Position numbers and translations under genes: made by a program. 64,000 nt of DNA, taken from NCBI GenBank assembly GCA_027257055.1, contig JAPVLO010000574.1, positions 1,116,001 through 1,180,000 on the forward strand, read 5' to 3'. The DNA is from Cephalopachus bancanus. Its lineage: Eukaryota; Chordata; Mammalia; Primates; Tarsiidae. Under the pieces are notes generated by a model that worked only from the letters and a program-made list of their open reading frames with translations, was not told the origin of the DNA and made no database searches. Below, one piece after another: positions 1-12,367 of the stretch (position 1 is the first letter of the stretch; each line of letters starts with the position of its first letter).

Positions 1-590
1 ATCTTTCTATGATATATTTGGTTTTTATTTCTTGCAAATGTGGCTTTTTCTTAGTAATATGGATTTTTCTACTGAATTGTTGGCTTAACTGTTCTTGCCT
101 CTCAAGCTTCCTTAGGTATAACATTAGGCTGTTCACTTGTTATCTCTATCTTCTTGATAATGTGCACGTAATGCTATATCTTTCCTGTTCAGTGCCACTT
201 TCATGGCATTCCAGAGGTTTTTATACATTGTGTCTTTGTTTTCATTTGTTTCTTTCTTGATTTCCATGTTAACCCAAAAGTCATTCAGAAGTTTATGTTT
301 AATTTCCATGTATTCGTGTGTTTGGGGGCATCCCTGTTGGTGATGACATTTATTTTCACTCCACTTTTGTCTGAGAAGACGTTTAGTATGTTTTCAACCT
401 TCTAAATTTTGTTCATGCTTGATTTATGCCCAAGAATGTAATCTATCAGCTTCCACATATTGATGAGTAGAATGCATAATCTGTGGTTATTGGGTGAAGT
501 GTTCTGTAGATGTCTATTAAGTAAGTTCAATTGGTTGAGTGTTGACTTAAGGTTCTAGATATCCTTTTTGGTTTTTTACCTTGACAGATC

Positions 591-644
591 ATGTATTTTC
601 TTAGAGATTAGATATGTGGAAAAATTCTTTTTAATTCTCCTTCA
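591..644 (+). repeat. 54-bp direct repeat, second copy at 1274-1327, both inside the same antisense L1
   Basis: The block ATGTATNTTCTTAGAGATTA and its following 34 bases occur at 591-644 and again at 1274-1327, with two mismatches by eye. The downstream copy ends in the block that precedes the ORF1 C-terminal region. The upstream copy sits inside ORF2. These regions are not homologous in a normal L1, so one copy has been transferred or duplicated. Confidence 0.85.
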
Positions 645-1406
645 TGATCTGTCTAGAGTTGCTAGTGGGGTATTAAAGTAACTGACTATGATTGTGTGTG
701 TATCTATGTTCTCTCTTAATTTACATTTACAAAGCAATTGTTTTATAAAACCAGGTGCTCCTTGTTGGGTGCATATATATTTAAGATGAATATTTCTTGC
801 TGGTAGATTGAGCCTTTTGTCATTATGTACTGTCCTTCAGTGTTTTTTTGTTTTTGTTTTTAACATTTATTGGTTTGAAGTCTGTTTTTTCTGATATAAG
901 AATAGCTATACCTGCTACTTTTTGCTTTCTGTTTTCCTGGAAGATCTTTTCCCATCCACTTACTTTGAGACTTAAGTGTCCTTTGCAGTTAGATAGGTTT
1001 CCTGGAGGAAGGAGAATGTTTGGTTATGTTTCTTTATCCAGTTTGTTACATTTCTCCTTTTATGTGGCTCCTTCAGTCCATTCATGATTAAACTAGTTAT
1101 TGATATGTGAGAGTTTATTTCTGTCATAATGCTTATAAGTGGTTGCTTTGCTTTTTTTTTTTTCTTTTTAGATTTTGTGGTTGCTTGTTGTGCTTTTGCA
1201 ATGGGTAGACCTATTCTTTTGTATCTGTCCTAGAATGTTCTTAAACATCTTTTGAAGGGCAAGTCTGGAGACCATGTATATTCTTAGAGATTAGATATGT
1301 GGAAAAAATCTTTTTAATTCTCCTTCACTGATGAAGTTTAGGTTGGTGTAGTAGGAAATTCCTGGCTGGAATCATTTATCTTTAAGGACATTAAAGATGG
1401 GGCTAT

Positions 1407-1690
1407 GGCTGGGTTTGGCAGCTCAGCCTGTAATCCTGTGCTTTGGGAGGCCGAGGTGAATGGATTGCCTGAGCCCGTGGGTTCAAGACCCGCTCTGGGC
1501 AACTTGGCGAGACTCATTCTACAATAAATCAAAAATTAGCTGGGCAGGGTTTGCACATGCCTGTATTTCCAGCTACTTGGAAGGCGAGGGGGAAAGGGAT
1601 CACGGGAGTCCAGCAGGTCGAGGCTGCGGTGGCGGGAGCAGTCATGCACTCCAGTCTGGGTGAAAAGAGTGGACCCCAATTAAAAAAAAA
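1407..1690 (+). mobile_element. Dimeric Alu-like SINE with A tail
   Basis: A 7SL-derived dimer on the plus strand. It starts GGCTGGG..., carries a B-box-like GGTTCAAGACCC near 1480, has the second arm from about 1540 and ends in an A-rich tail. The target duplication AAAGATGGGG is seen at 1393-1402 and 1691-1700. It interrupts the ORF1 part of the antisense L1. It is one of the more diverged copies of the SINE type seen through this window. Confidence 0.9.
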
Positions 1691-2811
1691 AAAGATGGGG
1701 TTACAGTCCCTTTGGCTTGTAGGATTTCTGCTGAGATGCATGCTACAATTCTGATGGGTCTACCTTGGTAGATGATCTGTTCCTTCTCTCTAGCTGCCTT
1801 TAGGATTCTTTTCTTTCATGCTTATCTTGTGGAGATGGATTACTATGTGTCTTGGAGATGGTCTTCTCTTGTAAAAACTTGCAGGAGTTCTCTGAATCTT
1901 TTGTGCTTGAATGGTCTCCTTTCTAGCCAGATATGGGAAATTTTCTTGGATGATCTCTTGAGAGGTTTGTTCCGGGGTGTTCTCAGGTTCCTCTTCTGTC
2001 TCAGTGATGTCTATCAGCTGCATATTTGTTTTTTTTTTTTATATAACTTCACAGCTCTCACATGCTTTTCTCATTCTTTTTGAGCTTTTTCTCCTGGTTT
2101 TTTGTCAGACTGTGTTAGTTCAATATTTTGATCTTCGAGCTCTGAGATTCTTTTCTCTGTCTCGTTAATTCTGATTGCTAAGCTTGCCATTGTACTTTGA
2201 AATTTTGGGAAGAAAATCTGCATTTCAAGATTTTAGGTTGTACCTTTCTTATATTGGCCAACACAACTTTAATTTCCTGCACTGTTTGTTACCTGGGTGA
2301 TCTTTGCTTCCAGCTTCTCATTGTTTTTCTTAGCCATTTTTGTCATCTTTTATCTGAACTCTGTTTCTGTCAACAGGGACACATCATTCTGGATGGATTC
2401 CATTGCTTGTTATTTGAGAGGTGCTTTTGTGGGTGATTCTTCTCCTTAGGTTTGTACCATTTTACACTACTACCAGCAATGTATGAATCTTTGACCACAG
2501 CTTCACCAATAGTGTATGCTGTCAATGCTTTTGACTTCTTGTCTTTTATTCTGAGTGAAGTTGAGAGACATTTTATGTGTAAATTCATTTGTATTTCTTT
2601 ACCTTTGAACAGTTTGTTCATATGATTTTCTCTTTTTCTTTAGTATTTTTGAATTTTAATATTTATTTATATATTTTTATATTAGAGATAATAGTTCTTC
2701 ATCTGTGATACATATTGCAAATATTTTTTGTTTGTCTTTATCTGTTGACTTTGCTTTTGGTGCTTTCTATCACTATTGTATTCCACAAAAATACATTTCA
2801 CATGATCATGG

Positions 2812-3290
2812 TATTAGTTTTTGGCTGTAGGATGGAACACTTTGAAACTTAGAAACTTAAAACAACAACTATTTTATTGTAGTTCAGAAATCCATTTAAG
2901 CAGATGGTTCTGCAGTAACTGGGAGTTTGACTAGGAAGTGGTGGCTCTAAACTTTGCTTACATTTGGTAATGGTACTGGCTGAGAGTTATGGGGATAAGT
3001 AAGAAATGTGACTCTCATCCAGCAGGCTAACTTGGGCCTTTATACATAGTGGTGATTGCAAGAGTCCCAAAGCTCCGTAAGTAGACAAACCTCAATACAC
3101 AAATTTTTAAATTCTCTGCTTGCATTGTGTTTAGTTATGTCTCACAGGCCAAAGCAAGTCATGTGGCAAACCCCAGAATTAAGGGAAGTAGAAGTAGATT
3201 CCACCTTTAGATGGAAAGAGTACCAAAATCACATTTCAAAGTGATGTGTGTACAGAGATGAAAGAGATATGTGGCCATTTTTACAATCTA
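2812..3290 (-). mobile_element. MLT1-like LTR (MaLR), antisense, low certainty
   Basis: The segment interrupts the old L1. It begins TATTAGTTTTTGGCTGTAGG, continues with the CTTAAAACAACA...TTTTATTGT block and ends with a CAATCTATCCC-type end. This arrangement resembles antisense MaLR LTRs of the MLT1 group. The subfamily is not determined. A different old LTR or a DNA transposon is possible. Confidence 0.4.
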
Positions 3291-3310
3291 TCCCAATAAT
3301 CACGTATTAT

Positions 3311-3341
3311 TTATTATTATCATTATTATTATTATTATTAG
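3311..3341 (+). repeat. (ATT)n microsatellite
   Basis: A short ATT-rich tract (TTATTATTATCATTATTATT...) in the old L1 region, close to the LTR-like segment. Confidence 0.85.
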
Positions 3342-4539
3342 GTTAATGATCGTGTTGAACTGTTTTCCAAAAATTTATTTAGAATTTCTGTGTTGATATT
3401 TATAAGTGAGAGCTGTGACCTGTGGTTTTCCTTTTGTGTGTGTGTTCTACCCATATTGATTTCAGGGTCAATGCTATACTTGTTTCTTAAAAAGAATTTG
3501 GAGATTGTTTTTTCTCTAAGCTTTAGAAAATTAAAGTAGAATTAGAATTATCTAGGCTAATCTCTTCTGACATTCGTGGATGAGATTATCTGAACCTGGT
3601 GGGTCTTTTAAGGGAGATGGGGGAGTAGGTAGTTTTGCAAAAACTTGATTACCTCTGTGGAAATTGATTTGTCCACAATTTTAAATTGACAATTTTGATT
3701 AGTAGTATTTTCTGAAGAAAATATTCACTTCACATAAGTTTTTGAATTTATTTGTAAGCAGTTATGCAAATTAGTCTTTGATTTTTAAAATTTCCTCAGT
3801 TTTACAGTGAGTCCTCATCATTATTTCTCATTTTGCATATTTGTGTGATTTTTCTTTTTCTTGAGGAGTTAGGTACTAGAATATATAATTTTTTTTAACA
3901 AAATAGCAGTTTGATATATACATTCATTCTTTTATTTTTACTGTGTTTTAATTCATCATTTTTTTTTCTTTTCCTTTGTTTTCTTAGTGTTACTTACTTT
4001 TGGTTTACCTTATACCTTTGCTGTAGCATTTTGAGTTTCAATTAAAATTCACTTACTTTTACTTTTACATTTTTATTGTTCTAAACATGCAACCCTATAA
4101 TATTTTCTTTGGTTGCATTTTAATTTTACTCCAGATTCTGATATACTTAGTTTTTATTGTCATTAGCTTTTAGATATTTTAATTCAAGTTTGCATTTTTC
4201 CAGTCACCCAAAATTCTTTAATAAAAATTGTAAATTTCCATTTCAAAGAGAACTTTTAAATTTGTTTTATTATTAATTTCTAGTTGTTTTACATTTGGAT
4301 CACAACATATTTTTATTTTATCTTTGCTTAATAGAACTTATTGAGTTTTTATATATGATCTAATATATGTTCAGTTTTATGAATGTCCATGTATGCTTGA
4401 GAAGAAGATATTCTCTATTGTTGTAGTGCAAATGCTGACACATAATTATAGCGTTTACCTTATTAATTGTTATTAATTGTTATTCTTACTTTTTTGTCTA
4501 CCTAACCTTCTCTGACTAAGAATAGTAATAAGATCATAT

Positions 4540-4940
4540 TTAATTATTGATCCCAATTTTTCCTGTCCCCTAATAGCATTCCATTCAAACCATTTTCTTT
4601 GTAACTATGCAGTATCTGTAGTGTCCCCAACTGTGGGTAAAGTGCATTTCCCCTTCTCATTGATATTGGGATTGGCCATGTAAATAGTTTGGGTCAGTGA
4701 AATGCTTATGGCTATGACTTAAGCAAAAACACTTTCAACATGCTTACATGGTTTGGCTTGTACCTTTGCATTCCTGTGATCTGCAAAGCATATACTGCAA
4801 GTAATGACTGGCCCTTTAACCTAAGTAAGCTCCAAAGTGAAGAAAACAAATGGAACCAATCTGAATCCAATCTGTAGTTTAGAACCAGGTCAGGCTTCAT
4901 GAGTGTGCAAGCTCACAAAACTTTATTGTTGCTATTTTGA
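4540..4940 (+). mobile_element. Possible old solo LTR (MaLR/MER-like), low certainty
   Basis: The pattern TTGGCCATG...GTCAGTGAAATG...GTGTGCAAGCTC...TTTATTGTTGC is reminiscent of old mammalian solo LTRs. No flanking duplication is seen and I cannot name a family. Treat this as a candidate only. Confidence 0.25.
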
Positions 4941-6905
4941 AAATGTTAATGATTTTATCTGTGAATGTGTGCTTTTTAAGTGAAATTCAATGGGATAGTG
5001 AAACATGTACATGATCCTATTGAGCAAAGGTGAGCATACACTCACATTCAGGTCCACAGGCATGACAGATAATATGTATACCAAAAATTTGGCTTAGCCC
5101 CTGGTACACACCTGCCTTTAGCAGTTTAACGGAGCAACCAGACTGGGACCTGGGCCCAGATTGGTGATGGCAATGACAGCGGCAGCAGCAACGGTGGCTA
5201 TGGAGAGAGGAGAACCTTTGCGTGGTGGTGGCACCAATCTTTGGTGGGAAGCTGGCCTGTTTGTTATTCCAGGAGCTGACCCCTATGACATCTGCACAAA
5301 TATTATTTTTTCACTCTGAGTGCTGGTAAATCATAACAGGAAGTTATCAGAATTTATCAAACACTTTATAATTCCTGGTTTTGAATACTGTGGCAACATT
5401 ATGAAGTAGTTATCCATGGTTAAGTAATTGAAATTCAATGTAAAGATCATTGCATTAGATGGAAAGTACATTATTTTTATATGAAGCTTAGAAAGAACCA
5501 ATTATTAATAAGAAATAAAATTTTAAGTCATGTTTTCCTTGTAATTTAAAATAGAGCAATAAGATGGATAAGCAGGTGTTTTGAATTATGTACAAATCAT
5601 GAAGCCACTTTTGGTTTCTTGTACAAATTCCAGAAACAACAAGAAATGTCAGGGAAACATTAAAATTCAATTGTATAAATTTACAACCAAAATTAAATTC
5701 AGGTATAGTAGTATGTATGCAGAGTTAAATCTCTTTGGAAACTTTGTTCTGTAAAAACAATAGGCTAGATACACTAAAATTCATATTTTGAAATATTTGG
5801 TCAAAAAATTGTTCTAAACTATAAAATATTCTTAACAACTATTTTAATACTTGCATCAGCAGAAGGACCCTTCTCAAAATAGAAAAATAAATAAAAATGC
5901 ATTTGCAGTCTTGTATTTGCACCAAAACAACTGACATCAGTTAATTATATCAATTGAAATGAAACTTTCTAAAAGTAAAACTTCTATGACCTAATAAATA
6001 AATCTTCATACTGGTGAGCCAAAATATATCCTATGATCAATAAAAATATTGAACTAGTAAAACATTATTATTTATTGTTATTATATACAATTATAATACT
6101 GAAAAATTATGGCTTTTTCTCTATTTGTAATATTTCATCATTACACGTGTCACTATTAAACCTATTATGTTATCAGTAGTAGAATATCTTTAAAGTAAAA
6201 AGCCTTTCAAAGAAAAAAATTATATTTAAGTACCTTTAATAGCATTTTTTTCCTGGTTTTTAAAAAATGGACCTCTCGTTTTCATTTTATACGGACCTCT
6301 GCAAATTATGTACCCACAACCTGAGCACAGTGTATTTAGCTAATGCAGACCTGTAAGCAAGAAAAAAATGTATAAACAACTGTAATTTTCAGGTTGTTTT
6401 ATATGTAGCATTATGGCAGAAATTACTAGGTTGATATCGATATTTTTAAAGTTCCTGTTGGAAATGTGTTTCTATTTATCCTGGCATCGCACATCGTAAA
6501 ATGATTACATCTGAAAAGACCCTGTTTTCAAGTAAGGTCATATTTATTAAGTACCAGAGGCTAGAATGTCAACATAGTTTTCTTTGGGGGAGGGAGATTC
6601 AACTTAACTCACAATCATTTTTTGTTGTTGTTGTTGTTTTAAGTAAGTTCTTCACTAAGACATAATTAATAAGATGAAAATATTTAGCTCCTATTTTCTT
6701 GTGCTTCTTGAAAATATTTTCCACTATTACCTTGCTTTGTGTATTCCTGTGTATATAACTAATGCCAACATCATTTTTGGGGGGTTTGGTGATTTTGCTT
6801 GAAAGCTGAAAGGATTTTTTAAATTATTAAATTTTAATGATTTTAGTACTAAACATTTTGGAAGTTACTATTCTGGTTGCATTTCCCCAGATGGGGCTTT
6901 TAAAT
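4941..6905. other. AT-rich sequence, no gene or confident repeat seen
   Basis: No open frame, RNA gene or firmly recognisable repeat. One local oddity at about 5155-5240 is richer in G+C and has a short GCN-like run (ATGGCAATGACAGCGGCAGC), but it has no frame, splice context or homology I can support. A T/C-rich patch lies near 6600-6650. Confidence 0.5.
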
Positions 6906-8050
6906 ATATAGATTCAGATTTTTTTAAATCATTTTATCTGTGGAAAGTATACTGAGTTATAGTTTAAAAAAATATTCATTCTGCTTCACCTTGTTCTTTG
7001 TTATATATTTATTGACTATTATTTGCCTGTTCTTTCTATTTTGTTTTTGCTTGTCTTTTATATCAACTACTTTATTTATATTTTTTACTGTTTTCTTTAT
7101 ATTGCTTTCACTCTCTGCATTTGTTTTGCCTTTCCTCAATTCATTTTTTATGTATTTTCATCAAATCTATTCTCCCTTGAGAACCTTATAACTGAGTCTT
7201 CATTTCTGAAATGATTTTTCTTCAATATCTCTTCTGAATTCAGTCAGCTCTAATTTTGCATCTTCCTATTTTCTTTCATTTCTTTTCTAAATTCTTGAAT
7301 TTCTGATGTGCAGAGTTTATTTTTTCATATATATGTTAAAAGACAGTTGATTCATGTTGGGGTTCTGTGCTACGGTTTTTCTCTGCTCTGTATTTAGTTT
7401 TATGGAGATAAATTTTATCAGCAAAAGTATTTTGATTCACTTTTGTTTTCTATGTATAGTAACATTTTATAAATGGTGTCTAACATATTCAATTCATTCT
7501 AAATTGACTTATGTTTTTCTGATCTAGCAATAACAGATGATTCTATATAGGCAAAAATAAGAATGTGGGTGAATTACTAGGTTCAAGAACACTTTCTTCT
7601 GATGACATAGTGGAGTTCCTCTAATTGATGTCATTCTTGTGCAGAGCAGGATTTGGCACGTTTTAAAATTTATTATGACTAGCATTATTTGATTTTGTGA
7701 TTATCTTCTCTTTCTTCAAGGCCCTTATTTTTTTTTCTTCTGTTCTCACTTCTTTCCTTATGTCACCAGGCTTCTAAAAAGATATGATCTCATTCCAAGT
7801 TGGCACATTATCCCCTTGTCACAGTGCCTGCCTCAAACTGAATTCCCTGCTTCTACTCAGTTTCAATATTCTTTGGTTCTCAGGTCTCATACTTGTCTCT
7901 AGGAATTACCTTTCTTGTGTCAGTTCTTTCCCTTGAGGGTAATGGCCACATGGTTTCCAGAGTTCTAGTCTTCTTGACTACTCTGTTCTCTGCTCTGGGT
8001 CCAGCTGTCTATCCTCCAGCTTAAGCTCTTTATCCATAATTTATGATACC
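6906..8050 (-). mobile_element. Possible old LINE fragment (L1/HAL1-like ORF1 region), antisense, low certainty
   Basis: The plus strand is T/C-rich with stop-poor pyrimidine frames (6940-7191). Blocks near 7200-7380 (TCAGTCAGCTCTAATTTTGC, GACAGTTGATTCATGTTGGG) resemble the antisense of an old LINE ORF1. No boundary or target duplication is visible. The pyrimidine frames are composition artefacts and not genes. Confidence 0.3.
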
Positions 8051-8345
8051 CTTTACACATAATTTGAAGTTGATGGTGTTCTCTGTTTTGTAGTAATGTT
8101 GGGGTATAAATTTGGGAAGACTTATTTGCTCTCCATTTTGGTCTGTGTTTGTGTGTGGAAACATAAAGATTTACACCTAGAAATCTATTATTACTCTATG
8201 TTAACCTAGAACTAATGCCTCATTCTCAGTTATGAAGAGTTAACGTCATCTGACAGTTCTGGAAAGCCTCAAACATGAGAGAGAGAGAGAGAGATTAAAA
8301 CAAATAGAAGAAATCAAATTAAAGAAACAAAACAACGCAGGAAAA
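8051..8345. other. Unassigned spacer with (GA)n tract at 8276-8295
   Basis: No gene is seen. A perfect GA dinucleotide run of about 20 bases lies shortly before the edge of the next L1. Confidence 0.6.
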
Positions 8346-8349
8346 AAAC

Positions 8350-9189
8350 ATTATTGGCAAATATTTTTTCCCATTCTGTGGGCTGTCTTTCCGCTCTCTT
8401 GATGGTTGCTTTGGCTTTAAAGAAGTTTGTCAGTTTGATGAGGTCCCACCTGTCTATCTCATCTCTTACAATATGGGCACTTGGGGTTTTGATAAGGAAT
8501 TGGTTGCCAGTTCCTATTTCCATAAGGGTGTGTCTTGCGTTTTCTAAGATTCTTATAGTTTGAGGTTTTTCATTTAGGTTTTTGATCCATTTAGAGTTAA
8601 TTTTTGTGTATGGACACAGGTAGGGGTCCTATTTCAATCTTCTGTATGTGATCAGCCAGTTTCCCCAGCACCATTTACTGAATAGGTTCTCCTCTCCCCA
8701 GTGGTTGTTGTTGGAGGCTTTGTCAAATATGAGTTGGTGGAGAAACTGAGGCTTTGCTTCTGGAATTTCTATACTGTTCCATTGGTCTATATGCCTGTTC
8801 TTCTACCAATACTAGGGTATTTTGATTATTATAACCTTACAGTAAATTTTGAAGACTGGAAGTGTGATACTCCTGCTTTGTTTCTTTTTGCTAAGGATTG
8901 TTTTGGTTATTCATGGTCATTTATGTTTCATATGAATTTCTGTATTGTCAACTCCAGGTCTGAGAAGAATGATGTTGGTAATTTAATGATTATTGCATTG
9001 AATCTGTAGATTGCCTTTGGTAAGATGGACATCCTAAAAATGTTGATTCTTCCTATCCATGAGCATAGAATATTTTTCCATTTGTTTGTGTCTTCTTGGA
9101 TTTCTTTGAGCAGTGTTTTGTAGTTCTCATTGTAAAGGTATTCGGCTTCTCTAGTTAGGAAGAAGTCAAGGTATTTCTTTTTTCTTTTT

Positions 9190-9225
<36 letters not shown>

Positions 9226-9227
9226 TT

Positions 9228-9275
<48 letters not shown>

Positions 9276-10245
9276 TTGGTGTGACCATTGTGAATGGGAT
9301 TGTGCTTTTTATTTGGTTCTCCATCTGCTTGTTGTTGGTGTATAAGAGTGCAACTGTCTTTTACACATTTATTTTGTACGGTGAGGCCTTGTCAAAGTCC
9401 TTTATCAGTGCAAGCAGGTTTTTGACAGATTCTCTTGGAATTTTGAGGCTTTGAATCATATTGTCAGCAAAGAGGGAAAGCTTGACTTCCTCTTTTCCTA
9501 TTGAATACCTCTCTCTTTCTTCTTTTGTCTATTTGCCTTAGCTCGAACTTCCAACACAATGTTGAACAAGAGGGGTGAGAGTAGGGAGACTTTTCTTGCT
9601 GAATTTTCAGAGGAAATGTTTCCAGATTCTGTTCATTTGGCAATATGCTAGCTGAGGGTTTATCGTAGATGGTGCTTACTATTTTGAGGTATGTTCCTTC
9701 TATAACTAGGTGTTTGAGGGTTTTTATCAAGAAGGGATGCTGGATTTCAAGAGCTTTTTCTGCACCTAATGATATAATCATGTGGTTCTTGTTTTTTACA
9801 TCTGTTGATGTATTTAATTACATTTACAGTCTTGCAGATGTTGAACTAGCCCTGCATCCTGGGGATGAAGCCTACTTGGTCATGGTGGATGAATTTTGAG
9901 ATGTGCTTTTGGATCTGATTTGCTAGAATCTTGTTGAGGATTTTTGCATCTATGTTCATAAGGGATATTGGTCTGTAGTTTTCTTTTTTGTTGGACCTTT
10001 ACCCAGTTGGGGTATCAGTGTGCTGTTAGTTTTGTAAAATGATTTGGGGAGAATTCCATCTTTCTCAATTGCCTGGAATACTTTCAGTAGGATTGGTATC
10101 AGCTCCTCCTTGTATGTTTTATAGAATTCTGCTAGAAAGCCATTGGATCCAGGACTCTTTTTGGTAGGTAGTTTTCTTTTGCCAGAGTCAATTTCCTGGG
10201 TTGTTATTGGTCTATTTATTGTCTCAATGTCTATGTTCATTGTAG
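8350..10245 (-). mobile_element. L1 LINE fragment, antisense, ORF2 C-terminal region back to mid reverse transcriptase
   Basis: Read on the minus strand this runs from the reverse-transcriptase domain (about 10,245) to the ORF2 C-terminal region (about 8350). A minus-strand frame at 9956-10318 keeps [21 protein letters not shown] second at 9464-9781 covers RT motif A but reads [11 protein letters not shown], so the catalytic aspartates of that motif are replaced by glycine and glutamate. Both ends are truncated: the 3' UTR, poly(A) and everything upstream of mid RT are missing. A CTTT microsatellite interrupts it. It is a dead pseudogene fragment. Confidence 0.85.
9176..9276 (+). repeat. (CTTT)n microsatellite
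   Basis: About 100 bp of nearly pure CTTT units, interrupted once near 9226 (CTTTTT). It lies inside the antisense L1 ORF2 fragment, so it expanded after L1 insertion. Confidence 0.95.
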
Positions 10246-10429
10246 AAATGTTACAAAGTACAGAAAAGCATTTTAAAAACAAAGGTGAGAAATAGTCATT
10301 ATCTTTACACTCAGACATATAACTTTTGTTGACATTTTCTGTATATATTTATGGACTTGCTTTTTAGTGGTAACTCTTTCCCATCCTGCTCAACTGGGGA
10401 CTTTGTATTAAAACCAGGACAAGGCTTAA

Positions 10430-10680
10430 TGTAGTGTGAAAACTTATGCTTTTGAATAAGATAGTTCTGCATTGAAATCTTGACTTTTAATTAAAGTTAT
10501 TTGTTTCCAAGTATTAAAAGTAACAGTACTAGAAAGTGAGCCCTAGTTCTATTCCCCCTCCCTTTATTTTAAGTAGATATAATAAATCATCCTTTAAAAT
10601 TGTGTTGTGTGAATGAAATGTGTAAATATGCAAAGTACTTTGGACAGCACTGGCACAGTAACTAGCCATCTTCAATCTTG
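10430..10680 (+). mobile_element. Possible MIR fragment, low certainty
   Basis: The 3' part reads GCAAAGTACTTTGGACAGCA then CTGGCACAGTA, resembling the MIR tail block. The upstream half is poorly preserved. Confidence 0.35.
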
Positions 10681-10959
10681 TCCTTTTTAAAAAAATAAAT
10701 AAAGCTCTGCTTTAAAATGATGAAGCATCAGAGAGTTAGTAGGTGATTAAATTTTTTTTAAGGAAGAGAGTTTAGACTGAGAATTTCTTTGTCACCCATA
10801 AAATCACATGTGGATCATACTTGCTACTTATTTATGATTAATTTATGTTATCCCTTGCCTCTTGATGAAAAGGGACAAATAAAAATCAACATAAACTTCC
10901 ATGGTATTTGTGCTTGCTAGTGTTTGCACTGCACATGAATATAAAAAGTATGGTTGTTA

Positions 10960-11145
10960 ATAATTCAAAATTTAGTCCTTCTACTTCCTAGTTCTGTCAA
11001 CTATAGCAAGTCACTTAACTTTCTAAGCTTCTGTATGCTCTTGTAAATTGAAAAAAATATATAATAATATATGCAAAGTATTTGAGATAGTGCCAGGTGT
11101 ATAGAAAGTGCTAAATGACTATTAGTGATCATTATCAAAATTGTT
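10960..11145 (+). mobile_element. MIR SINE
   Basis: Conserved MIR blocks appear in order: CTTCCTAGTTCTGTCAAC, GCAAGTCACTTAACTTTCTA, a TGTAAATTG/AATAATA stretch, GTGCCAGGTGTATAGAAAGTG and CTAAATGACTATTAG. Orientation is plus. This is an ancient tRNA-derived mammalian SINE. Confidence 0.8.
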
Positions 11146-11164
11146 TAAAATTTACTATATATTC

Positions 11165-11550
11165 AATGGTATGAATGATTGTCCCCTCTGAAATTCATGT
11201 TGAAATTTATTTCCCATTGTAACAATTTTAAGAAGTGGGATCTTTAAGATGTGTTTCAGTAATGAGGACTCTGACTTCATAAATAAACTAATGCTATTAT
11301 CCTGGAAGTGGATTTTTTATTATATGAGTTAGTTTTCCCCCTCTTGCTCTCTCTCGTACTCTATCTTTGAACTTTCACCATGTTATGCTCCTTTTTCTGT
11401 ATTATGATGAGAAAGAAGGAACTTGCCAAATGCTGACACTGATGTTAGACCTTCCAGTCACTAGAACTGTGAGTCAATAAATTTATGTTTGTTTTAAATA
11501 ATCCAGTTGGTGATAGTCTGTTATAGGAGCACGGAACAGACTAAGACATA
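11165..11550 (+). mobile_element. MaLR solo LTR (MST/MLT1-like)
   Basis: The LTR reads from ATGGTATGAATGATTGTCCC through GTGGGATCTTTAAGATG, then CTTTCACCATGTTATG. It ends with CTAGAACTGTGAGTCAATAA, then GTCTGTTATAGGAGCACGGA and ACAGACTAAGACA. This block order is typical of MaLR LTRs, with the AATAAA polyadenylation signal near 11,476. No internal sequence accompanies it, so it is a solo LTR. Confidence 0.8.
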
Positions 11551-12367
11551 CATGGATGGCAAAGGACTTTAAAAAACACTTAAAGATGTTTGTTATTTTC
11601 ATAAATTATTTATTTTTTGGTGATGGAGGTTAAAATATGATATTTTGTGGCTAAAAGGACATTAGGAAGTGAAATTTAGCCAAAAGAACTACAACTTAAA
11701 TTACAAGGTCAATAAAAATCAACCTGGAAACTACAAGCTAGTTTATTTTGCCCTTGTCCTATAAGATTCAAAGGCATGCTAAATTGAGAATTGATTAACC
11801 AGGTAAAAGAGGAAACTAATCTAAATAAAAGGATCTTTTCATAAAGAAAGTGACAAATGGGTTTCCCTAGTCAAACATAAGATCTCTTCCACCTAACAAT
11901 TATCCACTTTTTTTTGACTCAAAAATCCTTTTGAGATGTAGTACAAGTTTCATCATTCTCAGAAAATAAAATGCTAAACTGGCAACCTATTAATTCTGGA
12001 GTGCAGATCAAGATGTTGCCTGGAAATAGTCCTTCTGCAAACCCTACAAGTATTTAATCAGTCACTGCTCTCTCTAGTCACGGTTAGCAGAAGTACTCAT
12101 ATAAATGGCTCCAAACATCTAAAGCTAAGAATAAGATACACATAATTCTTAGGGAAGACAGAACTCTGAAACTCTCTGCCTGTCTTGATTTACAAGACTG
12201 AGTTCTGAAGCTTTGATATATAATTATTGGCGTAATTCCTATATATGCTATAACAGTAGCAGGTGGATAGTTTACTGTAACAGTCGTTAATATGTTAGGT
12301 AAATATACTAAACCTTTAGCATGAATAAAAGTCACACGAAGAAACCAGCTAAAATGCTGATTTCTGG
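11551..12367. other. AT-rich unassigned sequence
   Basis: No gene, RNA or recognisable repeat seen. Small frames are short and lack motifs. Confidence 0.5.

Larger units (their letters stand above)
1..2446 (-). mobile_element. L1 LINE, 5'-truncated, antisense: endonuclease start of ORF2 plus ORF1
   Basis: Read on the minus strand, the first kilobase matches the N-terminal endonuclease part of L1 ORF2. The antisense of the DTHRLK-type block lies near 950-1010. The stretch from about 1200 to 2440 matches ORF1, including the conserved ENFP and RTP segments around 1870-1960. Both frames are broken. The copy runs off the left edge of the window, so its 3' end is unseen, and it stops inside the N-terminal half of ORF1 near 2446, where an older L1 begins. 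A SINE is inserted at 1407-1690. The family assignment is recognition by eye. Confidence 0.8.
2447..4510 (-). mobile_element. Old (L1M-type) L1, antisense, ORF2 3' end through reverse transcriptase and endonuclease
   Basis: After 2446 the sequence restarts at the 3' part of an antisense L1 (the ACCAGCAATGTATGA-type block near 2470). After an interruption at 2812-3290 it continues through reverse-transcriptase and endonuclease regions up to about 4510 (the antisense CCATGTATGCTTGAGAAGAA block near 4388 is characteristic). It is heavily diverged, with no open frames. The age call is inferred from the level of decay. Confidence 0.6.

Noticed and set aside
5155..5260. Possible GC-richer first exon or alanine-coding start (ATGGCAATGACAGCGGCAGC)
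   Set aside because: No continued frame, splice donor, CpG island or recognisable protein. The G+C rise is small and local.
9956..10318. Independent minus-strand gene of 120 residues
   Set aside because: Its core is the L1 reverse-transcriptase [11 protein letters not shown] block. It is an ORF2 fragment.
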